From assembly GCA_963966185.1 (NCBI GenBank), contig CAWZYM010000154.1, positions 558,001-622,000 of the forward strand: a stretch of DNA of 64,000 nt, read 5' to 3'. Source of the stretch: Rhabditoides inermis. Its lineage: Eukaryota > Nematoda > Chromadorea > Rhabditida > Rhabditidae. Numbering within the stretch: position 1 is the first letter of the stretch; every line of letters starts with the position of its first letter. The notes under the pieces were generated by a model. That model saw only the letters and a program-made list of their open reading frames with translations. It ran no database searches and had not been told where the DNA came from. This document shows, one piece after another, positions 36,746 through 50,000 of the stretch. The translations under genes and the position numbers were made by a program.

Positions 36746-39700
36746 AAACCAGTTCGTAGTTCTACGAAATGAGTTCGTAGATCTACGAAACGAGTTCATA
36801 GATCTACGAAATGAGTTCGTAGATCTACGAAATGAGTTCGTAGTTCCACGAATTGAGTTCGTAGATCTACGAAACGAGTTCGTAGTTCTACGAAATGAGT
36901 TCGTAGATCTACGAAACGAGTTCATAGATCTACGAAATGAGTTCGTAGTTCTACGAAATGAGTTCGTAGTTCTACTAAATGAGTTCGTAGTTCTACGAAA
37001 TGAGTTTGCAAATCTACGAAATGAGTTCGTAAATCTACGAAATGAGTTCGTAGTTCTACGAATTGAGTTCGTAGATCTACGAAACCAGTTCGTAGTTCTA
37101 CGAAATGAGTTCGTAGATCTACGAAACGAGTTCATAGATCTACGAAATGAGCTCGTAGATCTACGAAATGAGTTCGTAGATCAACGAAATGAGTTTGCAA
37201 ATCTACGAAATGAGCTCGTAGATCTACAAAATGAGTTCGTAGTTCTACGAAATGAGTTCGTAGTTCTACTAAATGAGTTCGTAGTTCTACGAAATGAGTT
37301 TGCAAATCTACGAAATGAGTTCGTAGATCTACGAAATGAGTTCGTAGTTCTACGAATTGAGTTCGTAGATCTACGAAACCAGTTCGTAGTTCTACGAAAT
37401 GAGTTCGTAGATCTACGAAACGAGTTCATAGATCTACGAAATGAGTTCGTAGATCTACGAAATGAGTTCGTAGTTCAACGAATTGAGTTCGTAGATCTAC
37501 GAAACGAGTTCGTAGTTCTACGAAATGAGTTCGTAGATCTACGATACGAGTTCATAGATCTACGAAATGAGTTCGTAGTTCTACGAATTGAGTTCGTAGA
37601 TCTACGAAACGAGTTCGTAGTTCTACGAAATGAGTTCGTAGATCTACGAAATGAGTTCATAGATCCACGAAATGAGTTCGTAGATCTACGAAATGAGTTC
37701 GTAGATCTACGAAATGAGTTCGTAGATCAACGAAATGAGTTTGCAAATCTACGAAATGAGCTCGTAGATCGTGGATCTATGAACTCATTTCGTAGATCTA
37801 TGAACTCATTTCGTAGATCTATGAACTCGTTTCGTAGATCTACGAACTCATTTCGTAGAACTACGAACTCGTTTCGTAGATCTACGAACTCAATTCGTTG
37901 AACTACGAACTCATTTCGTTGATCTACGAACTCATTTCGTAGATCTACGAGCTTATTTCGTAGATCTATGAACTAGTTTCGTAGGTCTACGAACTCATTT
38001 CGTAGAACTACGAACTGGTTTCGTAGATCTACGAACTCATTTCGTAGATCTATGAACTCATTTCGTAGATTTGCAAACTCATTTCGTTGATCTATGAACT
38101 TGTTTCGTAGATCTACGAACTCATTTCGTAAAACTACGAACTCGTTTCGTAGATCTACGAACTCAATTCGTAGATCTACGAAACCAGTTCGTAGTTCTAC
38201 GAAATGAGTTCGTAGATCTACGAAACGAGTTCATAGATCTACGAAATAAGCTCGTAGATCTACGAAATGAGTTCGTAGATCAACGAAATGAGTTCGTAGT
38301 TCAACGAATTAAGTTCGTAGATCTACGAAACGAGTTCGTAATTCTACGAAATGAGTTCGTAGATCTACGAAACGAGTTCATAGATCTACGAAATGAGTTC
38401 ATAGATCTACGAAATGAGTTCATAGATCCACGAAATGAGTTCATAGATCAACGAAATGAGTTCGTAGATCTACGAAATGAGCTCGTAGATCTACGAAGTT
38501 CGTAGTTCTGTGAAATGAGTTCGTAGATCTACGAAATGAATTCGTAGATCTACGAAATGAGTTCGTAGATCTACGAAATGAGCTCGTAGATCTACGAAAT
38601 GAGTTCGTAGACCAACGAAATGAGTTTGCCAATCTACGAAATGAGTTCATAGATCTACGAAATGAGCTCGTAGATCTACGAAATGAGTTTGTAGTTCTAC
38701 GAAATGAGCTCGTAGATCTACGAAATGAGTTCGTAATTCTACGAAATGAGTTCGTAGATCTACGAAATGAGTTCGTAGTTCTACGAATTGAGTTCGTAGA
38801 TCTACGAAACGAGTTCGTAGTTCTACGAAATGACTTCGTAGATCTACAAAACGAGTTCATAGATCAACGAAATGAGTTTGCAAATCTACGAAATGAGCTC
38901 GTAGATCTACGAAATGCATTCGTAGTTCTACGAAATGAGCTCGTAGATCTACGAAATGAGTTCGTAGTTCTACGATATGAGTTCGTAGATCTACGAAATG
39001 AGTTTGCAAATCTACGAAATGAATTCGTAGATCTACGAAATGAGTTCGTAATTCTACGAATTGAGTTCGTAGATCTACGAAATGAGTTCGTAGTTTTACG
39101 AAATGAGTTCGTAGATCTACGAAACAAGTTCATAGATCAACGAAATGAGTTCGTAGTTTTACGAAATGAGTTCGTAGTTCTACTAAATGAGTTCGTAGCT
39201 CTACGAAATGAGTTTGCAAATCTACGAAATGAGTTCGTAGATCTACGAAATGAGTTCGTAGTTCTACGAAATGAGTTTGCAAATCTACGAAATGAGTTCG
39301 TAGATCTACGAAATGAGTTCGTAGTTCTACGAATTGAGTTCGTAGATCTACGAAACGAGTTCGTAGTTTTACGAAATGAGTTCGTAGATCTACGAAACAA
39401 GTTCATAGATCAACGAAATGAGTTTGCAAATCTACGAAATGAGTTCATAGATCTACGAAATGAGCTCGTATATCTACGAAATGAGCTCGTAGATCTACGA
39501 AATGCATTCGTAGTTCTACGAAATGAGCTCGTAGATCTACGAAATGAGTTCATAGATCTACGAAATGAGTTCATAGATCTACGAAATGAGTTCATAGATC
39601 TACGAAATGAGTTCAAAGATCTACAAAATGAGTTCGTAGATCTACGAAATGAGTTCGTAGATCTACGAAATGAGCTCGTAGATCTACAAAATGAGTTCGT

Positions 39701-40452
39701 AGTTCTACGAAATGAGTTCGTAGTTCTACTAAATGAGTTCGTAGTTCTACGAAATGAGTTCGTAGATCTACGAAATGAGCTCGTAGATCTACGAAATGAG
39801 TTCGTAGATCAACGAAATGAGTTTGCAAATCTACGAAATGAGTTCATAGATCTACGAAATGAGCTCGTAGATCTACGAAGTGAGTTCGTAGTTCTACGAA
39901 ATGAGCTCGTAGATCTACGAAATGAGTTCGTAATTCTACGAAATGAGTTCGTAGTTCTACGAAATGAGTTCGTAGATCTACGAAATGAGTTCGTAGTTCT
40001 ACGAATTGAGTTCGTAGATCTACGAAACGAGTTCGTAGTTCTACGAAATGACTTCGTAGATCTACGAAACGAGTTCATAGATCAACGAAATGAGTTTGCA
40101 AATCTACGAAATGAGTTCGTAGATCTACGAAATGAGTTCGTAGTTCTACGAATTGAGTTCGTAAATCTACGAAACGAGTTCGTAGTTCTACAAAATGAGT
40201 TCGTAGATCTACGAAACGAGTTCATAGATCTACGAAATGAGTTCGTAGTTCTACGAATGAGTTTGCGAATCTACGAAATGAGTTCGTAGATCTACGAAAT
40301 GAGTTCGTAGTTCTACGAATTGAGTTCGTAGATCTACGAAACGAGTTCGTAGTTCTACGAAATGAGTTCGTAGATCTACGAAACGAGTTCATATATCTAC
40401 GAAATGAGTTCATAGATCTACGAAATGAGTTCATAGATCTATTCATAGATCT
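36746..40452 (+). repeat. 21-bp palindromic satellite between islands 3 and 4
   Basis: 3,707 bp. From the inverted block to the next island it is a copy of 32630-35285 at an offset of 5167 bp. Confidence 0.96.
37771..38174 (-). repeat. Inverted satellite block, copy 3
   Basis: 404 bp with the same GTGGATC left join and AGATCT right edge as the copy at 19420. Confidence 0.9.
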
Positions 40453-41921
40453 GAGAGTCTATCCTGTGTTGTCCTGAGTTTGTCCTGAGAGTTTATCCTG
40501 AGAGTTTATCCTGAGAGTTTATCCTGAGAGTTTTTTTCTGAAAGTTTATCATGATACTCTATCCTGAGAGTCTATCCTGTGTTGTCCTGTGTTTGTCCTG
40601 AGAGTTTATTCTGAGAGTTATTCCTGAGTTGTCCTGAGACTTTATCCTGAGAGTTTCTCCTGAGAGTTTATCCTGAGACTTTAGCTTAAGAGTTTTGCCT
40701 GAGAGTTTATCCTGAGAGTTTATCCTGAGACTTTATCTCAAGAGTTTTGCCTGAGAGCTTATCCTGAGAGTTTATCCTGAGAGTCTATCCTGAGAGTTTT
40801 TCCTGAGAGTCTATCCTGAGAGTTATTCCTGCGTTGTCCTGAGACTTTATCCTGAGAGTTTATCCGGAGACTTTATCCTGAGAGTCTATCCTGAGAGTTT
40901 ATCCTGAGAGTCTATCATGTGTTTTCCTGAGTTTGTCCTGAGAGTCTATCCTGTGTTGTCCTGTGTTTGTCCTGAGAGTTTGTCCTGAGAGTTATTCCTG
41001 GGTTGTCCTGAGACTTTATCCTGTGAGTTTATCCTGAGAGTTTATCCTGAGAGTTTATCCTGAGAGTTTATCCTGAGAGTTTATCCTGAGAGTTTGTCCT
41101 GAGACTTTATCTTAAGAGTTTTGCCTGAGAGTTTATCCGGAGACTTTATCTTGAGAGTCTATCCTGAGAGTTTATCCTGAGAGTCTAGCCTGTGTTGTCC
41201 TGAGTTTGTCCTGAGAGTTTATCCTGAGAGTTTATCCTGAGAGTTTTTTTCTGAAAGTTTATCCTGATACTCTATCCTGAAAGTCTATCTTGTGTTGTCC
41301 TGTGTTTGTCCTGAGAGTTTATCCTGAGAGTTATTCCTGGGTTGTCCTGAGACTTTATTCTGAGAGTTTATCCTGAGAGTTTATCCTAATCTACACATTC
41401 TACACAATAGTTTTAGAATCTACACATTCTACACATTTGTTTTAGAATCTACACAATCTACACAATTGTTTTAGAATCTACACAATCTACACAATTGTTT
41501 TAAAATCTACACATTTTACACAATTGTTTAAGAATCTACACATTCTACACATTTGTTTAAGAATCTTTACAATCTACACAATTGTTTAGGAATCTACACA
41601 TTCTACACAATTGTTTTAGAATCTACACATTCTACACAATTGTTTAAGATGCTACACATTCTACACAATTGTTTAAGAATCTACACACTCTACACAACTG
41701 TTTAAGAATTTACACATTCTACACAATTGTTTTAGATTCTACAAAATCTGCACAACTGTTTTAGAATCTACACATTCTACACAATTGTTTAGAATCTACA
41801 CATTCTACACAACTGTTTAGGAATCTACACATTCTACACAATTGTTTTAGAATCTACACATTTTACACAATTGTTTAAGAATATACACATTCTACACAAA
41901 TGAGAGTTTATCCTGAGAGTT
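40453..41921 (+). repeat. Composite minisatellite island 4
   Basis: 13-bp block 40453-41387 (935 bp), 29-bp block 41388-41901 (514 bp), return 41902-41921. The 13-bp block is six 13-bp units longer than island 1. Confidence 0.95.
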
Positions 41922-44900
41922 AAACCAGTTCGTAGTTCTACGAAATGAGTTCGTAGATCTACGAAACGAGTTCATAGATCTACGAAATGAGTTCGTAGAT
42001 CTACGAAATGAGTTCGTAGTTCCACGAATTGAGTTCGTAGATCTACGAAACGAGTTCGTAGTTCTACGAAATGAGTTCGTAGATCTACGAAACGAGTTCA
42101 TAGATCTACGAAATGAGTTCGTAGTTCTACGAAATGAGTTCGTAGTTCTACTAAATGAGTTCGTAGTTCTACGAAATGAGTTTGCAAATCTACGAAATGA
42201 GTTCGTAAATCTACTAAATGAGTTCGTAGTTCTACGAATTGAGTTCGTAGATCTACGAAACCAGTTCGTAGTTCTACGAAATGAGTTCGTAGATCTACGA
42301 AACGAGTTCATAGATCTACGAAATGAGCTCGTAGATCTACGAAATGAGTTCGTAGATCAACGAAATGAGTTTGCAAATCTACGAAATGAGCTCGTAGATC
42401 TACAAAATGAGTTCGTAGTTCTACGAAATGAGTTCGTAGTTCTACTAAATGAGTTCGTAGTTCTACGAAATGAGTTTGCAAATCTACGAAATGAGTTCGT
42501 AGATCTACGAAATGAGTTCGTAGTTCTACGAATTGAGTTCGTAGATCTACGAAACCAGTTCGTAGTTCTACGAAATGAGTTCGTAGATCTACGAAACGAG
42601 TTCATAGATCTACGAAATGAGTTCGTAGATCTACGAAATGAGTTCGTAGTTCAACGAATTGAGTTCGTAGATCTACGAAACGAGTTCGTAGTTCTACGAA
42701 ATGAGTTCGTAGATCTACGATACGAGTTCATAGATCTACGAAATGAGTTCGTAGTTCTACGAATTGAGTTCGTAGATCTACGAAACGAGTTCGTAGTTCT
42801 ACGAAATGAGTTCGTAGATCTACGAAATGAGTTCATAGATCCACGAAATGAGTTCGTAGATCTACGAAATGAGTTCGTAGATCTACGAAATGAGTTCGTA
42901 GTTCTACGAATTGAGTTCGTAGATCTACGAAACGAGTTCGTAGTTCTACGAAATGACTTCGTAGATCTACAAAACGAGTTCATAGATCAACGAAATGAGT
43001 TTGCAAATCTACGAAATGAGCTCGTAGATCTACGAAATGCATTCGTAGTTCTACGAAATGAGCTCGTAGATCTACGAAATGAGTTCGTAGTTCTACGATA
43101 TGAGTTCGTAGATCTACGAAATGAGTTTGCAAATCTACGAAATGAATTCGTAGATCTACGAAATGAGTTCGTAATTCTACGAATTGAGTTCGTAGATCTA
43201 CGAAATGAGTTAGTAGTTTTACGAAATGAGTTCGTAGATCTACGAAACAAGTTCATAGATCAACGAAATGAGTTCGTAGTTTTACCAAATGAGTTCGTAG
43301 TTCTACTAAATCAGTTCGTAGCTCTACGAAATGAGTTTGCAAATCTACGAAATGAGTTCGTAGATCTACGAAATGAGTTCGTAGTTCTACGAAATGAGTT
43401 TGCAAATCTACGAAATGAGTTCGTAGATCTACGAAATGAGTTCGTAGTTCTACGAATTGAGTTCGTAGATCTACGAAACGAGTTCGTAGTTTTACGAAAT
43501 GAGTTCGTAGATCTACGAAACAAGTTCATAGATCAACGAAATGAGTTTGCAAATCTACGAAATGAGTTCATAGATCTACGAAATGAGCTCGTATATCTAC
43601 GAAATGAGCTCGTAGATCTACGAAATGCATTCGTAGTTCTACGAAATGAGCTCGTAGATCTACGAAATGAGTTCATAGATCTACGAAATGAGTTCATAGA
43701 TCTACGAAATGAGCTCGTAGATCTACGAAATGAGTTCGTAGATCAACGAAATGAGTTTGCAAATCTACGAAATGAGCTCGTAGATCTACAAAATGAGTTT
43801 GTAGTTCTACGAAATGAGTTCGTAGTTCTACTAAATGAGTTCGTAGTTCTACGAAATGAGTTTGCAAATCTACGAAATGAGTTCGTAGATCTACGAAATG
43901 AGTTCGTAGTTCTACGAATTGAGTTCGTAGATCTACGAAACGAGTTCGTAGTTCTACGAAATGAGTTCGTAGATCTACGAAATGAGTTCATAGATCCACG
44001 AAATGAGTTCGTAGATCTACGAAATGAGTTCGTAGATCTACGAAATGAGTTCGTAGTTCTACGAATTGAGTTCGTAGATCTACGAAACGAGTTCGTAGTT
44101 CTACGAAATGACTTCGTAGATCTACAAAACGAGTTCATAGATCAACGAAATGAGTTTGCAAATCTACGAAATGAGCTCGTAGATCTACGAAATGCATTCG
44201 TAGTTCTACGAAATGAGCTCGTAGATCTACGAAATGAGTTCGTAGTTCTACGATATGAGTTCGTAGATCTACGAAATGAGTTTGCAAATCTACGAAATGA
44301 ATTCGTAGATCTACGAAATGAGTTCGTAATTCTACGAATTGAGTTCGTAGATCTACGAAATGAGTTCGTAGTTTTACGAAATGAGTTCGTAGATCTACGA
44401 AACAAGTTCATAGATCAACGAAATGAGTTCGTAGTTTTACGAAATGAGTTCGTAGTTCTACTAAATGAGTTCGTAGCTCTACGAAATGAGTTTGCAAATC
44501 TACGAAATGAGTTCGTAGATCTACGAAATGAGTTCGTAGTTCTACGAAATGAGTTTGCAAATCTACGAAATGAGTTCGTAGATCTACGAAATGAGTTCGT
44601 AGTTCTACGAATTGAGTTCGTAGATCTACGAAACGAGTTCGTAGTTTTACGAAATGAGTTCGTAGATCTACGAAACAAGTTCATAGATCAACGAAATGAG
44701 TTTGCAAATCTACGAAATGAGTTCATAGATCTACGAAATGAGCTCGTATATCTACGAAATGAGCTCGTAGATCTACGAAATGCATTCGTAGTTCTACGAA
44801 ATGAGCTCGTAGATCTACGAAATGAGTTCATAGATCTACGAAATGAGTTCATAGATCTACGAAATGAGTTCATAGATCTACGAAATGAGTTCAAAGATCT

Positions 44901-45730
44901 ACAAAATGAGTTCGTAGATCTACGAAATGAGTTCGTAGATCTACGAAATGAGCTCGTAGATCTACAAAATGAGTTCGTAGTTCTACGAAATGAGTTCGTA
45001 GTTCTACTAAATGAGTTCGTAGTTCTACGAAATGAGTTCGTAGATCTACGAAATGAGCTCGTAGATCTACGAAATGAGTTCGTAGATCAACGAAATGAGT
45101 TTGCAAATCTACGAAATGAGTTCATAGATCTACGAAATGAGCTCGTAGATCTACGAAGTGAGTTCGTAGTTCTACGAAATGAGCTCGTAGATCTACGAAA
45201 TGAGTTCGTAATTCTACGAAATGAGTTCGTAGTTCTACGAAATGAGTTCGTAGATCTACGAAATGAGTTCGTAGTTCTACGAATTGAGTTCGTAGATCTA
45301 CGAAACGAGTTCGTAGTTCTACGAAATGACTTCGTAGATCTACGAAACGAGTTCATAGATCAACGAAATGAGTTTGCAAATCTACGAAATGAGTTCGTAG
45401 ATCTACGAAATGAGTTCGTAGTTCTACGAATTGAGTTCGTAAATCTACGAAACGAGTTCGTAGTTCTACAAAATGAGTTCGTAGATCTACGAAACGAGTT
45501 CATAGATCTACGAAATGAGTTCGTAGTTCTACGAATGAGTTTGCGAATCTACGAAATGAGTTCGTAGATCTACGAAATGAGTTCGTAGTTCTACGAATTG
45601 AGTTCGTAGATCTACGAAACGAGTTCGTAGTTCTACGAAATGAGTTCGTAGATCTACGAAACGAGTTCATATATCTACGAAATGAGTTCATAGATCTACG
45701 AAATGAGTTCATAGATCTATTCATAGATCT
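41922..45730 (+). repeat. 21-bp palindromic satellite between islands 4 and 5
   Basis: 3,809 bp. The inverted block is missing here. A segment starting at 42987 repeats at 44142, an offset of 1155 bp or exactly 55 monomers. Confidence 0.96.
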
Positions 45731-47024
45731 GAGAGTCTATCCTGTGTTGTCCTGAGTTTGTCCTGAGAGTTTATCCTGAGAGTTTATCCTGAGAGTTTAT
45801 CCTGAGAGTTTTTTTCTGAAAGTTTATCATGATACTCTGTCCTGAGAGTCTATCCTGTGTTGTCCTGTGTTTGTCCTGAGAGTTTATTCTGAGAGTTATT
45901 CCTGAGTTGTCCTGAGACTTTATCCTGAGAGTTTCTCCTGAGAGTTTATCCTGAGACTTTAGCTTAAGAGTTTTGCCTGAGAGTTTATCCTGAGAGTTTA
46001 TCCTGAGACTTTATCTCAAGAGTTTTGCCTATGAGCTTATCCTGAGAGTTTATCCTGAGAGTCTATCCTGAGAGTTTTTCCTGAGAGTCTATCCTGAGAG
46101 TTATTCCTGCGTTGTCCTGAGACTTTATCCTGAGAGTTTATCCGGAGACTTTATCCTGAGAGTCTATCCTGAGAGTTTATCCTGAGAGTCTATCATGTGT
46201 TTTCCTGAGTTTGTCCTGAGAGTCTATCCTGTGTTGTCCTGTGTTTGTCCTGAGAGTTTGTCCTGAGAGTTATTCCTGGGTTGTCCTGAGACTTTATCCT
46301 GTGAGTTTATCCTGAGAGTTTATCCTGAGAGTTTATCCTGAGAGTTTATCCTGAGAGTTTATCCTGAGAGTTTGTCCTGAGACTTTATCTTAAGAGTTTT
46401 GCCTGAGAGTTTATCCGGAGACTTTATCTTGAGAGTCTATCCTGAGAGTTTATCCTGAGAGTCTAGCCTGTGTTGTCCTGAGTTTGTCCTGAGAGTTTAT
46501 CCTGAGAGTTTATCCTGAGAGTTTTTTCTGAAAGTTTATCCTGATACTCTATCCTGAAAGTCTATCTTGTGTTGTCCTGTGTTTGTCCTGAGAGTTTATC
46601 CTGAGAGTTATTCCTGGGTTGTCCTGAGACTTTATCCTGAGAGTTTATCCTGAGAGTTTATCCTAATCTACACATTCTACACAATAGTTTTAGAATCTAC
46701 ACATTCTACACAATTGTTTTAGAATCTACACATTCTACACAATTGTTTAAGATGCTACACATTCTACACAATTGTTTAAGAATCTACACACTCTACACAA
46801 CTGTTTAAGAATTTACACATTCTACACAATTGTTTTAGATTCTACAAAATCTGCACAACTGTTTTAGAATCTACACATTCTACACAATTGTTTAGAATCT
46901 ACACATTCTACACAACTGTTTAGGAATCTACACATTCTACACAATTGTTTTAGAATCTACACATTTTACACAATTGTTTAAGAATATACACATTCTACAC
47001 AAATGAGAGTTTATCCTGAGAGTT
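45731..47024 (+). repeat. Composite minisatellite island 5
   Basis: 13-bp block 45731-46664 (934 bp), 29-bp block 46665-47004 (340 bp), return 47005-47024. The 29-bp block is shorter than in island 4 by 174 bp, exactly six units, and the deletion removed the ATCTTTACAA unit. Confidence 0.95.
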
Positions 47025-50000
47025 AAACCAGTTCGTAGTTCTACGAAATGAGTTCGTAGATCTACGAAACGAGTTCATAGATCTACGAAATGAGTTCGTA
47101 GATCTACGAAATGAGTTCGTAGTTCCACGAATTGAGTTCGTAGATCTACGAAACGAGTTCGTAGTTCTACGAAATGAGTTCGTAGATCTACGAAACGAGT
47201 TCATAGATCTACGAAATGAGTTCGTAGTTCTACGAAATGAGTTCGTAGTTCTACTAAATGAGTTCGTAGTTCTACGAAATGAGTTTGCAAATCTACGAAA
47301 TGAGTTCGTAAATCTACGAAATGAGTTCGTAGTTCTACGAATTGAGTTCGTAGATCTACGAAACCAGTTCGTAGTTCTACGAAATGAGTTCGTAGATCTA
47401 CGAAACGAGTTCATAGATCTACGAAATGAGCTCGTAGATCTACGAAATGAGTTCGTAGATCAACGAAATGAGTTTGCAAATCTACGAAATGAGCTCGTAG
47501 ATCTACAAAATGAGTTCGTAGTTCTACGAAATGAGTTCGTAGTTCTACTAAATGAGTTCGTAGTTCTACGAAATGAGTTTGCAAATCTACGAAATGAGTT
47601 CGTAGATCTACGAAATGAGTTCGTAGTTCTACGAATTGAGTTCGTAGATCTACGAAACCAGTTCGTAGTTCTACGAAATGAGTTCGTAGATCTACGAAAC
47701 GAGTTCATAGATCTACGAAATGAGTTCGTAGATCTACGAAATGAGTTCGTAGTTCAACGAATTGAGTTCGTAGATCTACGAAACGAGTTCGTAGTTCTAC
47801 GAAATGAGTTCGTAGATCTACGATACGAGTTCATAGATCTACGAAATGAGTTCGTAGTTCTACGAATTGAGTTCGTAGATCTACGAAATGAGTTCGTAGT
47901 TCAACGAATTGAGTTCGTAGATCTACGAAATGAGTTCATAGATCCACGAAATGAGTTCGTAGATCTACGAAATGAGTTCGTAGATCAACGAAATGAGTTT
48001 GCAAATCTACGAAATGAGCTCGTAGATCTACAAAATGAGTTCGTAGTTCTACGAAATGAGTTCGTAGTTCTACTAAATGAGTTCGTAGTTCTACGAAATG
48101 AGTTTGCAAATCTACGAAATGAGTTCGTAGATCTACGAAATGAGTTCGTAGTTCTACGAATTGAGTTCGTAGATCTACGAAACCAGTTCGTAGTTCTACG
48201 AAATGAGTTCGTAGATCTACGAAACGAGTTCATAGATCTACGAAATGAGTTCGTAGATCAACGAAATGAGTTCGTAGATCAACGAAATGAGTTCGTAGTT
48301 CAACTAATTGAGTTCGTAGATCTACGAAACGAGTTCGTAGTTCTACGAAATGAGTTCGTAGATCTACGAAACGAGTTCATAGATCTACGAAATGAGTTCA
48401 TAGATCTACGAAACGAGTTCGTAGTTCTACGAAATGAGTTCGTAGATCTACGAAACGAGTTCATAGATCTACGAAATGAGTTCATAGATCTACGAAATGA
48501 GTTCATAGATCCACGAAATGAGTTCATAGATCAACGAAATGAGTTCGTAGATCTACGAAATGAGCTCGTAGATCTACGAAGTTCGTAGTTCTGTGAAATG
48601 AGTTCGTATATCTACGAAATGAATTCGTAGATCTACGAAATGAGTTCGTAGATCTACGAAATGAGCTCGTAGATCTACGAAATGAGTTCGTAGACCAACG
48701 AAGAGAGTTTGCCAAACTACGAAATGAGTTCATAGATCTACGAAATGAGCTCATAGATCTACGAAATGAGTTCGTAGTTCTACGAAATGAGCTCGTAGAT
48801 CTACGAAATGAGTTCGTAATTCTACGAAATGAGTTCGTAGTTCTACGAAATGAGTTCGTAGATCTACGAAATGAGTTCGTAGTTCTACGAATTGAGTTCG
48901 TAGATCTACGAAACGAGTTCGTAGTTCTACGAAATGACTTCGTAGATCTACAAAACGAGTTCATAGATCAACGAAATGAGTTTGCAAATCTACGAAATGA
49001 GTTCATAGATCTACGAAATGAGCTCGTAGATCTACGAAATGAGTTCGTAGATCTACGAAATGAGTTCGTAGATCAACGAAATGAGTTTGCAAATCTACAA
49101 AATGAGCTCGTAGATCTACAAAATGAGTTCGTAGTTCTACGAAATGAGTTCGTAGTTCTACTAAATGAGTTCGTAGTTCTACGAAATGAGTTTGCAAATC
49201 TACGAAATGAGTTCGTAGATCTACGAAATGAGTTCGTAGTTCTACGAATTGAGTTCGTAGATCTACGAAACCAGTTCGTAGTTCTACGAAATGAGTTCGT
49301 AGATCTACGAAACGAGTTCATAGATCTACGAAATGAGCTCGTAGATCTACGAAATGAGTTCGTAGATCAACGAAATGAGTTCGTAGTTCAACTAATTGAG
49401 TTCGTAGATCTACGAAACGAGTTCGTAGTTCTACGAAATGAGTTCGTAGATCTACGAAACGAGTTCATAGATCTACGAAATGAGTTCATAGATCTACGAA
49501 ACGAGTTCGTAGTTCTACGAAATGAGTTCGTAGATCTACGAAACGAGTTCATAGATCTACGAAATGAGTTCATAGATCTACGAAATGAGTTCATAGATCC
49601 ACGAAATGAGTTCATAGATCAACGAAATGAGTTCGTAGATCTACGAAATGAGCTCGTAGATCTACGAAGTTCGTAGTTCTGTGAAATGAGTTCGTAGATC
49701 TACGAAATGAATTCGTAGATCTACGAAATGAGTTCGTAGATCTACGAAATGAGCTCGTAGATCTACGAAATGAGTTCGTAGACCAACGAAATGAGTTTGC
49801 CAATTTACGAAATGAGTTCATAGATCTACGAAATGAGCTCGTAGATCTACGAAATGAGTTCGTAGTTCTACGAAATGAGCTCGTAGATCTACGAAATGAG
49901 TTCGTAATTCTACGAAATGAGTTCGTAGTTCTACGAAATGAGTTCGTAGATCTACGAAATGAGTTCGTAGTTCTACGAATTGAGTTCGTAGATCTACGAA

